From contig NC_135552.1 of the NCBI RefSeq assembly GCF_964340395.1, forward strand, positions 317,001 through 381,000: DNA of 64,000 nucleotides, read 5' to 3'. Under the pieces are notes generated by a model. The model saw only the letters and a program-made list of their open reading frames with translations. It was not told the DNA's origin and did not search any database. A program made the translations under genes and the position numbers. The DNA is from Glandiceps talaboti. Lineage: Eukaryota; Hemichordata; Enteropneusta; Spengelidae. Shown piece by piece: positions 1 to 11,257 of this stretch. How positions within the stretch are numbered: the stretch's first letter is position 1; each line of letters starts with the position of its first letter.

Positions 1-2098
1 CACACAAAAAAATCCCAGAGAAATGAGACTTCTTATAATGGCACATTTATTTGTAAATTTGCTACACAATAAAGTTTCAAAGAGTAACATAAAACCTGAG
101 GGGCATTTCACAAATACTGCACTGCAAGTACAGTCAGTCTGAAATTCATCCACAGAACCACACTCAAAAAAATCTCCAGATTCACTTAAAAAATCAAACG
201 CATTGTTTGCAAGTGAGAAAATACTCCAGACAGCTTAAGAGTCAGTGAAGACTGATAGAAAGGAAGGTAAGATCTTGTGAACATAATGAATAAAACTGGC
301 AATATATATTTGCAAAGATTTTATCTCGGAGAATAGTGCCAGTGAAATTGATGGTGGCTTGGAGGTAATCCATAGAATGCTAAATATGTTGTACTTTCCA
401 GTTTTCCCAACTTGTATGATGCTAGTATTAAAAACTGATTGTAAAGTAAAATGAATTGAAATGTGTCACAATATTAACTACTTGATTAACTTCAACATGA
501 TGATAAGGTGAATTAAGTATTGCTTTCTAAAATATTTCACAGTAGGGTACAGATAAAGACATGAGACTTCATACAATTTACAACTTTGAATCAAACTTGT
601 GTCAAAATCTGTATGTTTTTAGTTGTCGGAGATCCTAGTAAATGGTACAATAAATGAAAAACCATGACACTTGTCTATCCCCAGAAAAATTTGCATTAGA
701 GTTCTAGAAAATGGTGACATTGATGAGAAAGGTAAGTTAAATTACAAATGACTTTTATTGCAAAAGTTGGAAAAGGGATCTGAGTAAACAAAATATTTTC
801 ATAATTTATGAGAAAAATGATGTCATACATGTATGTGCACATTGATTGGTTCAGTTTACCAAGCGATGACATATTTTTTCCATGGATGTTAATGACCAAG
901 TCAGCATGCTCCCCATATGCACAAAGTACATACAGTGTATAACCTGATAAGCTGACATGTCTTCCTGTCTGTTTTATGCTGCTCAGCTGCCACAGTCTAG
1001 TTTAAATTCTCTTTGGTCTTCGTTTTTGTATCTTTGGCTGCAACAAAATAAAACTCTTATAAATGAAAATGATCATTTTTCTGAAATATTTATGCAATAC
1101 TAAATCAAAAATATAAATATTTACATGTGATCTGACTTTACTATAAGATGTTGTGGTAAAACGTCCACACAATGGCAGAACACATACAAGTGTTGTTGGG
1201 GCAATTGTACTTGAGTTGCATAAATCTTTTATCTTTAGATATTAAATGGCATCCATCTTCCTCACGAGTTTGGCTTGGAACTTGCACATTTAAAGGATAA
1301 CCAGAGCCAGATTTTGCCAATGTTGGACCAATCACACAGTTTCTTTGGCATTTGGGGATTTACACGTCTTTCATTACGATTTGGTGTATAAACATATTTG
1401 CCATGTACTGGATAGTTCTCACGCCACTAATCCTGACACCTATGACAGTACTGGGAGACAGTACTTCCGTCAACATTCATCATTCCTATTATTCTGATAG
1501 CGCAGACAGTTAATGATGTTGCACAAAACAATATAGTTTTTACGAAAAATTTCTCCACTGCACAGTGAGCAGAAACTTGGTTCAATAGTTTACTAAATGG
1601 GTTGAAAATTACTATCTTTTGAAACCGTTTTAATGCCCATTACATGGGCATGATCTACAAAGGCATACCGCTTTAGGCCTACCGAGACTTTGTGATGATG
1701 TCATGGCTCATGCATTAAACATTAGATTACGTCATTTTTTTGCAGTCCTAACCTATTACATCATGCAAACTTTATGTTACGATGCAGTCAAAATTGCATA
1801 CAGAGTAGGTCGCCCCTTCCGTCTCAGTCCTGCCAAGAGATAGCCCTGAAACTTGGTTTTAGGCAAGAAAAATCAACTCAAAAAATCAAGAAAAGTCGAC
1901 AAAGTAGTCAGCACACGATTGAATGTTTATTTAGTATGGTATGAAGTGAGTGTGGCATAGCAGTAATTAGCCTAAAGGATCAGAGATGTTATTGTTTACG
2001 TTGTAGATTTGCTTTTTGGGATGGAAACGAAAGATAGAAAGTTGTTTACATTTTCATGGGAGGGGGAGGGGGCGATGAAATTAACATAGAGAAACAAA
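1..2098. other. Unannotated AT-rich region, no supported gene
   Basis: I see no recognisable gene here. The best coding-like stretch is on the minus strand between about 1520 and 1227, a frame with one internal TAG and a CHRC motif. It matches no family I can name and has no clear splice sites. If the zinc-finger gene at 3867-4466 has further exons or a long 3' UTR, they would lie in this direction. Confidence 0.5.
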
Positions 2099-2100
2099 TG

Positions 2101-3130
2101 GTTATATAAGCCCTGTCCCCACTTGAATCGATTTCGATTCGAATCAAATTGAATCGATTCGAATTCAGTTTATGTCCCGAAACGAAATGTTAGAAATGGA
2201 TTTGAATCGATTCAGTTTGGTGTATTGTCCCGGACACGTTAAATTTGATCCTGTTTAGTTGATTCATAGACCCTCCACTTGATTTGATAAAGTAGTCACA
2301 GTGTATTACTATGGCGACACGCAATCAGCATGGAGGATTTTGTGGGGAAATAACCTCATTATCAAAGATATCCGTCAAGGCGAGGGCCGGCTGCCAAAGC
2401 TCAAGTTATTTGTCTCTTGACCAAGATACATAGACAAATACAAGCTAATCACGACTACATTTACTACTGACTTTGTTTTAGTAAATAATATGAAATGGGA
2501 ACATGAACAATTTTCCTATTGCGGTACCATCGTCAGCTAGATACAAACTCAACTCGCAAAAAAAATCATTCAAATATTAAAAACATTTTATTATCTCTGC
2601 AAAACATTCTTTCAACGGGAAACTGTATTTGCCGGTCCAGTGTTTTTTCCACTCTGTGGTTTTACATGTATGCACCCGTTTCCGACGGCGATGAGCATCA
2701 ATAGCTTTCAGTTTGCGTGTTTCAAGTATCACGTGAAGAAATGTACAAATCTCTCCAAAATAACTAAAACCATGGCTGAATAATTATTTCCAACGATCGG
2801 TCTTTTTTGTTTTCTTACCAATAAATGGAGCTAATCAACATCAGTGAATTGATCCACTTGTTGTGTATGACGAAATGAAAGTTTGTAATGAACCATGCTC
2901 CATGGTTTCACTGTCTTGGAGACGAGTTGACCTCAACTTAAATGATCGGCAATTTCCGGTCGCGGTCGGATTGTTGTTCGTGTAAGTTTCACGATATCTA
3001 TCTTTGAACATTTTTGACAACGTCCTTTCCACATGAATTCTATCAAAATAAATTCATCGCAATTAGGGTCACAATCATATAAAATTCGGTCGGTGCGATC
3101 ATTTGATCGGCTCTTCGGTAACTTTTGGCT
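2101..3130 (-). mobile_element. TIR element copy A (CCCTGTCCC ends), partial
   Basis: The block starts with TATAAGCCCTGTCCCCA and is rich in GAATCGATTC motifs. Its reverse complement matches 12040-13580 over most of its length, including shared stretches around AACTTACACGAA and TGGAAAGACGTTGTC. The homology fades near 3130, so the other terminus was not found in this copy. Minus-strand frames at 3184-2933 and 3032-2841 are open but have no recognisable transposase motif. Copy A lacks the palindromic MITE seen in copy B and so serves as the empty site for it. Probably a non-autonomous DNA transposon; the superfamily is not determined. Confidence 0.7.
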
Positions 3131-3866
3131 CTGTTTTGGCGGTAGGATTTGACCTCTAAGCAACAATGCGTGGGCGTAGGTCATGGGTTACAAACTGGGC
3201 GGGTTATATGGATGTGTTACAGGATGTACTGATTTACTTATACGTTTTGCCCGATGGTGGGATAAAGACGTTGTCGGGGTCGCTTCCCTTTGATCTCTGT
3301 CTGATTCGCACTTAGTGCCAAAATAATGTTCTAGGAATGTAACTATAAAAAGTACCACGCTGCAGAAGAAACTTCAGACAATACCCCCCCCCCCCCAGCT
3401 TTTTTTCATTTTTCGATTGAGTTTCAAAAAACGAATGTTCGACTTTCGATATCAAGACGCCAACACCAAGTTCCAAATTCACATGTAATTCTAAATGTTG
3501 AACTCTTTATACGAATACATAGTTTGAAATTGCGTCAAAAAACGAAACATGTCATGTGTAGATAAAATTGGATTTCGCTTGGACGTCGTTAGTCACGCAC
3601 TATATTCATTGAAATCATGTGTAAACTGTCAGCATGGTGTGGCATCTTTTTGAATACACACGTTTACTTGAAAAGAACGTGCACCATTAGATTATCAAAT
3701 TAGAAACGACATTCCCAAATTGTCACAGTCATTCAGGATCAGACATAACATGATAGCGTAATTATAACATGTTCTATCTCGTTGATGTGTTATTGTCAAC
3801 GTGATAATGGAGAATGTGAAAGTTTTTACCTGGAGTTATGTACAAGTTGCCAGCGACTATGGTATG

Positions 3867-4466
3867 TCAATCAATAGGAACCTCATATATATCTTCATCC
3901 TTTTCACTGCTACAGTCAATAGTGTCTAGAAATAAATAAAAACCATATCATGGGTATTGTGTATGTAAAAGATTTAGACGATCGTTTTTTGGAAGAGTAT
4001 GTTGAGTTTTCACGATGCATGTAGATTTATGTTATGTGTTCATTACTGTCCCAGGGAGTTTTAAACTCCGACTTGTAATGATTTACACATCATAATTCTA
4101 AACATAACGTCTATTGTTAATGCTGTTGCAGTGAGCAATGTTTTCCCCAGCCATACATTTACACGAGCTATAGATGTAGATATAACAGTAAAGTTGAGAG
4201 AAAGAAAACACATTAAAAGGATATATGTTTGACCATTACATTAAATTTGTCACAACGAAAATATATCTATATTCTCCCGACGAAATGAAACATATGAAAA
4301 TTATGAGTTGTTTAAAAATATCAAGTTACTGACCTTCACTTTGCATGTGTTGGCGAACATGACGCATTACTCCATTAGACGAAAAGTATGATGCATCACA
4401 TATATCGCATACAAAAACGCCGTCACTCTGACTGTAGTACACTTCTTCAAATTCTACGGTTTCCAT
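3867..4466 (-). CDS. C2H2 zinc-finger protein, two coding exons (join 4466-4334, 3925-3867)
   Basis: The minus strand carries ATG at 4466 followed by 44 codons, then the donor AAG|GTCAGT with exon end at 4334. The first exon contains one perfect C2H2 finger: C20-x2-C23-x12-H36-x3-H40, with sequence VCDICDASYFSS starting at V19. An acidic N-terminus (METVEFEEVYYSQSDG) precedes it. The next acceptor, TTATTTCTAG, ends at 3926. Splicing in phase 1 to 3925 adds an acidic/Ser-rich tail (DTIDCSSEKDEDIYEVPID) and a TGA at 3869-3867, giving 63 residues. The exon may continue to a second good donor (CCAG|GTAAAA, exon end 3830), so a 3'-UTR intron or an alternative isoform is possible. C2H2 fingers usually bind nucleic acid; one finger alone rarely suffices. 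The finger exon is firm, the terminal exon is an inference from splice signals and phase. Confidence 0.65.
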
Positions 4467-4929
4467 TTTAAAGGTTTCTTAACATAATACTCACGGTTAA
4501 AATTACGGTCAGAATATATGTATAGACAAGCTCAAGAGGATGGGTGCATGAGTTGCTGGCTCTAGGTCTCTTCTGAAGAGCCTCGTTGCGTCTAATTTGC
4601 CGCCACATTTTTCCTCGAAGGTGATAGGTCGATTGTATCGCATATTTATCTTTGCACAACGAATCAGAAGTTTGTAGGTCGCGATCGCACCAAGATATAG
4701 ACAGATTATACATTGTAAAGTTCAGATTGCGAGATAAAATAAAATATGTCATGGGGTGACTAAGTTAGCTAAACATAGTAATCTATGAGCTTACGACTAA
4801 AAACTAGGATCTGTCAGTTAATCGAAAACTATTTATTTTTTTAATTTTATCTCAGCATCATAACACCAAAATAACACCACTGCACAAGAAATCGATGAGT
4901 ATACAACCTCTATGAAGCCGCGACATTGC

Positions 4930-5420
4930 ACATTTTTCCATTATCGGATAATAATCGGATAATATCTAACTTCGATTTTAATATTAGACTGCACTGGACT
5001 CATCACATCCCCAGCCTCCCAACCAGCACGTCTAATATTAGACTCTAACTTGGATTTTACACACGTTTTAGATTTTATCCGATAGTATCGTCTTCTGGGC
5101 CCCTCGGCCCAACACTACTACGTTTTATCTGATATTATGCGATAATTTCGAACTTAGAGTATAAAATCTAACTTAGACTGTAATATTAGACAGAGCATCA
5201 GCAGGGGCCCGACACCATGTTTTATCGGATAATATCCGATAATTTCTAACTTAGAGTATAAAATCTAATTTAATTTAAACTATTATATTAGACAGAGCAT
5301 CGGCGGGGGAGGGGGCCGCACTACGTTTTATCGGATAATATCTAATAACATCGTATTCTGGGATTTAGACTCTAACTTAGATTTTAGGCACGTTTTAGAT
5401 GATCGTAACAAATGCATAAT
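4930..5420. repeat. Cluster of TATCGGATAATATC and CTAATATTAGAC motifs
   Basis: Variants of the near-palindrome TATCGGATAATATCCGATAA recur about every 100-150 bp. They alternate with TCTAACTTAGA and TAATATTAGAC motifs and with short GC-rich bridges (CAGGGGCCCGAC, GGGGGAGGGGGCC). The array could form many alternative hairpins. It looks like a short tandem array or a decayed foldback element. No coding frame is present. Confidence 0.55.
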
Positions 5421-5577
5421 ACAATGAATTTAAATGCTAACTCTGTCCCCATGAGATAACTTAAGATTTGTCAAATAACACCCCCCCCCCCAACACACAC
5501 AGTAAGGCCAGAACAAAATAACCAGAGCTCTGAAAGTAACCATGACGCAACAACACAGTAACTTGAGTAAGAATATC

Positions 5578-8500
5578 AGACATACATATATAATAACCCA
5601 CGACTCTCCCAGATTTATTTATGGTTAGTCAAACATGAAGAGTCATTGTACTCACTGTACTCTATGACATGTTGATTAACTTTTTTCCGTGATGGTATAT
5701 TTTAAATTATATCAGGTTAGTTTAGTTAAACAAAGAAATGATGACGAGAACTGGCTTTGTGATGCGACGCAACCGTGACCTTGGCATTACGTGTTGGTAG
5801 TCATGTAACAAAAATGCCCAAGAACATGTAAATTTATGACACATTTTGATTCATTTTACAATGACGTTATTCCCCAACTCAGTTAAACTTCTGGAAATGA
5901 ATTGAGTATTAAAAATGAGCCAATAACGAACGATTCTGAACTGTAATCACGTGATTGTTCTGTTGATTATGCTCCCCTGCTAAAATAACAGTCTGACTTA
6001 TTGTAAGTTTATGGTACATGAAGATCCATTTTAGATTGACACTATTCCCAAACAAAGTTGAAAACTTCCGAGAATGAAGAATTCAGTTACACAACCAAGA
6101 AACTACGATTTATAATTTTTTAATCGCGTGATCGTTCTACTGATAATGCACCTGTGCAAAAATAAATTGCAGAATGAGTTATTGTCTGTAAGATGTCAGT
6201 TTGTGATACACCAGGATTCATTTAACAGTGACACTATTCCCGAATTCAGTTAAACTTCAGGGAGAACATCGGACATACATTTAATAACCCACGACTCTCC
6301 CAGGTTTATTTATGGTTAGTCAAACCATCAAGCGTCATTTATCGCCTTCATTATCCCATGGTTATTATGTACATGAACGTCGCAAGGTAACATTGCATGA
6401 CCATGGCCATTTAAAAGGAGATTGGTTATATGCACAAAAGTTAGAACTGGATCTAGGTTATTTGTCAATATATTACTCAACTCAGAAAGAATCGATCAAA
6501 GTTTCGGGGCTACAAGCAATCACATTAAAATCAAATGTGGTGAAAATTGTGCGTTCATCTACCCTGTACATGTGCGACAGGGAGATCTCAACTGAGCTTT
6601 TCGAAAAGCAAGCGGTTTAACTAGTAGCGTCGACAGATTATCATTTTCGTAAGCCTCACTGTACTCTATGACATGTTGATTAACTTTTTTCCATGATGGT
6701 ATATTTTAAATTATATCAGGTTAGTTTAGTTAAACAAAGAAATGATGACGAGAACTGGCTTTGTGATGCGACCGTGACCTTGGCATTACGTGTTGGTAGT
6801 CATGTAACAATAATGCCCAAGAACATGTAAATTTGTGACACATTTTGATTCATTTTACAATGACGTTATTCCCCAACTCAGTTAAACTTCTGGAAATGAA
6901 TTGAATAAAATGAGCCAATAACGAACGATTCTGAACTGTAATCACGTGATTGTTCTGTTGATTATGCTCCCCTGCTAAAATAACAGTCTGACTTATTGTA
7001 AGTTTATGGTACATGAAGATCCATTTTAGATTGACACTATTCCCAAACTTAGTTGAAAACTTCCGAGAATGATGAATTCAGTTACACAACCAAGAAACTA
7101 CGATTTATAATTTTTTAATCACGTGGTCGTTCTACTGATAATGCACCTGTGCGAAAATAAATTGCAGAATGAGTTATTGTCGGTAAGATGTCAGTTTGTG
7201 ATACGCCAGGATTCATTTAACAGTGACACTATTCCCGAATTCAGTTAAACTTCAGGGAGAACATCGGATATACATATAATAACAACCCACGACTCTCCCA
7301 GGTTTATTTATGGTTAGTCAAACCATCAAGCGTCATTTATCGCCTTCATTATCCCATGGTTATTATGTACATGAACGTCGCAAGGTAACATTGCATGACC
7401 ATGGCCATTTAAAAGGAAATTGGTTATATGCACAAAAGTTAGAACTGGATATAGGTTATTTGTCAATATATTACTCAACTCAGAAAGAATCGATCAAAGT
7501 TTCGGGGCTACAAGCAATCACATTAAAATCAAATGTGGTGAAAATTGTGCGTTGATCTACCCTGTACAATGTGCGACAGGGAGATCTCAACTGAGCTTTT
7601 CGAAAAGCAAGCGGTTTAACTAGTAGCGTCGACAGATTATCATTTTCGTAAGCCTCACTGTACTCTATGACATGTTGATTAACTTTTTTCCATGATGGTA
7701 TATTTTAAATTATATCAGGTTAGTTTAGTTAAACAAAGAAATGATGACGAGAACTGGCTTTGTGATGCGACCGTGACCTTGGCATTACGTGTTGGTAGTC
7801 ATGTAACAATAATGCCCAAGAACATGTAAATTTATGACACATTTTGATTCATTTTACAATGACGTTATTCCCCAACTCAGTTAAACTTCTGGAAATGAAT
7901 TGAGTATTAAAAATGAGCCAATAACGAACGATTCTGAACTGTAATCACGTGATTGTTCTGTTGATTATGCTCCCCTGCTAAAATAACAGTCTGACTTATT
8001 GTAAGTTTATGGTACATGAAGATCCATTTTAGATTGACACTATTCCCAAACTTAGTTGAAAACTTCCGAGAATGATGAATTCAGTTAAAACAACCCAGAA
8101 ACTACGATTTATAATTTTTTAATCACATGATCGTTCTACTGATAATGCACCTGTGCGAAAATAAATTGCAGAATTAGTTATTGTCGGTAAGATGTCAGTT
8201 TGTGATACGCCAGGATTCATTTAACAGTGACACTATTCCCGAATTCAGTTAAACTTCAGGGAGAACATCGGACATACATTTAATAACCCACGACTCTCCC
8301 AGGTTTATTTATGGTTAGTCAAACCATCAAGCGTCATTTATCGCCTTCATTATCCCATGGTTATTATGTACATGAACGTCGCAAGGTAACATTGCATGAC
8401 CATGGCCATTTAAAAGGAGATTGGTTATATGCACAAAAGTTAGAACTGGATATAGGTTATTTGTCAATATATTACTCAACTCAGAAAGAATCGTTCAAAG

Positions 8501-10380
8501 TTTCGGGGCTACAAGCAATCACATTAAAATCAAATGTGGTGAAAATTGTGCGTTGATCTACCCTGTACAATGTGCGACAGGGAGATCTCAACTGAGCTTT
8601 TCGAAAAGCAAGTGGTTTAACTAGTAGGGTCGACAGATTATCATTTTCGTAAGCCTCACTGTACTCTATGACATGTTGATTAACTTTTTTCCATGATGGT
8701 ATATTTTAAATTATATCAGGTTAGTTTAGTTAAACAAAGAAATGATGACGAGAACTGGCTTTGTGATGCGACCGTGACCTTGGCATTACGTGTTGGTAGT
8801 CATGTAACAATAATGCCCAAGAACATGTAAATTTATGACACATTTTGATTCATTTTACAATGACGTTATTCCCCAACTCAGTTAAACTTCTGGAAATGAA
8901 TTGAGTATTAAAAATGAGCCAATAACGAACGATTCTGAACTGTAATCACGTGATTGTTCTGTTGATTATGCTCCCCTGCTAAAATAACAGTCTGACTTAT
9001 TGTAAGTTTATGGTACATGAAGATCCATTTTAGATTGACACTATTCCCAAACTTAGTTGAAAACTTCCGAGAATGATGAATTCAGTTACACAACCCAGAA
9101 ACTACGATTTATAATTTTTTAATCACATGATCGTTCTACTGATAATGCACCTGTGCGAAAATAAATTGCAGAATTAGTTATTGTCGGTAAGATGTCAGTT
9201 TGTGATACGCCAGGATTCATTTAACAGTGACACTATTCCCGAATTCAGTTAAACTTCAGGGAGAACATCGGACATACATTTAATAACCCACGACTCTCCC
9301 AGGTTTATTTATGGTTAGTCAAACCATCAAGCGTCATTTATCGCCTTCATTATCCCATGGTTATTATGTACATGAACGTCGCAAGGTAACATTGCATGAC
9401 CATGGCCATTTAAAAGGAAATTGGTTATATGCACAAAAGTTAGAACTGGATATAGGTTATTTGTCAATATATTACTCAACTCAGAAAGAATCGATCAAAG
9501 TTTCGGGGCTACAAGCAATCACATTAAAATCAAATGTGGTGAAAATTGTGCGTTGATCTACCCTGTACATGTGCGACAGGGAGATCTCAACTGAGCTTTT
9601 CGAAAAGCAAGTGGTTTAACTAGTAGCGTCGACAGATTATTATTTTCGTAAGCCTCACTGTACTCTGTAACATGTTGATTAACTTTTTTCCATGATGGTA
9701 TATTTTAAATTACATTAATTTAGTTTAGTTAAACAAAGAAATGATGACGAGAACTGGCTTTGTGATGCGACCGTGACCTTGGCATTACGTGTTGGTAGTC
9801 ATGTAACAAAAATGCCCAAGAACATGTAAATTTATGACACATTTTGATTCATTTTACAATGACGTTATTCCCCAACTCAGTTAAACTTCTGGAAATGAAT
9901 TGAGTAAAATGAGCCAATAACGAACGATCTGAACTGTAATCACGTGATTGTTCTGTTGATTATGCTCCCCTGCTAAAATAACAGTCTGACTTATTGTAAG
10001 TTTATGGTACATGAAGATCCATTTTAGATTGACACTATTCCCAAACTTAGTTGAAAACTTCCGAGAATGATGAATTCAGTAACATAAGTCAGAAACTACG
10101 ATTGTTAATTTTAATCACGTGATCGTTCTACTGATATGCACCTGTGCGAAAATAAATTGCAGAATGAGTTATTGTCGGTAAGATGTCAGTTTGTGATACA
10201 CCAGGAGTCATTTAACAGTGACACTATTCCCGAATTCAGTTAAACTTCAGAGAGAACATCGGACATACATTTAATAACCCACGACTCTCCCAGGTTTATT
10301 TATGGTTAGTTAAACATCAAGAGTCATTTATCGCCGTCATTATCCCATGATTATTATGTACATGAACGTCACAATGTATG
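5578..10380 (+). repeat. Satellite array, ~1.0-kb period, ~4.7 units
   Basis: Near-identical units repeat with spacings of 998, 1001 and 1000 bp, measured at the ATGGTTAGTCAAACC site (6312, 7310, 8311, 9311), with a decayed last unit at about 10302. The first unit (5578-6310) has an internal deletion of about 330 bp that removes the open-frame segment. Units differ mostly by single bases and small indels, which implies recent amplification or gene conversion. Each unit contains an 81-codon frame starting MVSQTIKRHLSPSLSHGYYV; in the first complete unit a base change at the stop extends it to 102 codons. The unit also has internal repeats of about 180 bp built around ATTCCC...CAGTTAAACTTC, and two of the intervals hold an ATCACGTGAT-type palindrome. 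No known protein family fits the frame. Confidence 0.85.
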
Positions 10381-11257
10381 CATTTCGTGCAATCTCCCGG
10401 GAACACCGCCCGACACATGATTTTAATCATGTAATGTGAATAAAAAATCGTGCATACAATGTTAAAATCCTTTTTGACTTCGGATTGATAAAGAAACCAT
10501 TTTAAGTTTGTATTTTTTTTTAATTTATATAACTAATACTACCTTTACAGAAAACACAAAAGTGTTAGGACATTTTGCAATTTAGCAAACATATGAACAT
10601 ATACATGTGAATACACAATTTGATGATGAGTAGAAGTAGCCCCAAAATTAAATTCACGTGATTTTTAGTTTTGGCGAAATCCCACAAACAAATACGTTAT
10701 CACGTACATTAAGTGGTCGAACTACAATCATGTGACAAATTGATTTCGAATATTTCGACAGACATTTTTTAATTCGTCGCTTTAAAACGAATCATTACGG
10801 TTGCGTTGGAAAGGACACATCAAATGTACATTGTAGACCTTGACCTTATAGGACACTGGTATAATTGAATGGACGAATCTGGTATGATCGTAGATTCTTA
10901 TTCAGTACTTTTAACGTTTTACTTGCTTTATTCTGAAAGAAAACAAATACACTATAGACTCTTCGAACACGACATTTTTAAACAAAGAGTTAATTTTATG
11001 ACAACCCTAATATATCAGTACTGGGCATTAGCTCTGACATATCGAAAAGTGTCTTACTATCTAACAAAACCGTGCTAGCAGAACTATTGTTTTTGCATTT
11101 ATTGTTATCAGAACAATCTGGTTTATACTTGATATAGTGAACTTTTTCACGATTTATGTCCCTCACAATTCATTGTTTTTATGCGAAGACATTTTAAGAA
11201 CATACCCCCCTCCCCGTAGTAAACTAGAAATTGCTATATACCTGACTCCATTTCGTT
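10381..11257. other. No gene seen
   Basis: Unique-looking AT-rich sequence. Short open frames at 10869-11078 and 11137-11352 have no recognisable domain or splice context, and the second runs into the next transposon. Confidence 0.5.

Noticed and set aside
1227-1520. Minus-strand exon with CHRC and KYVYTPNRNERR text
   Set aside because: Contains an in-frame stop, no splice borders and no recognised family; left as an unproven possibility.
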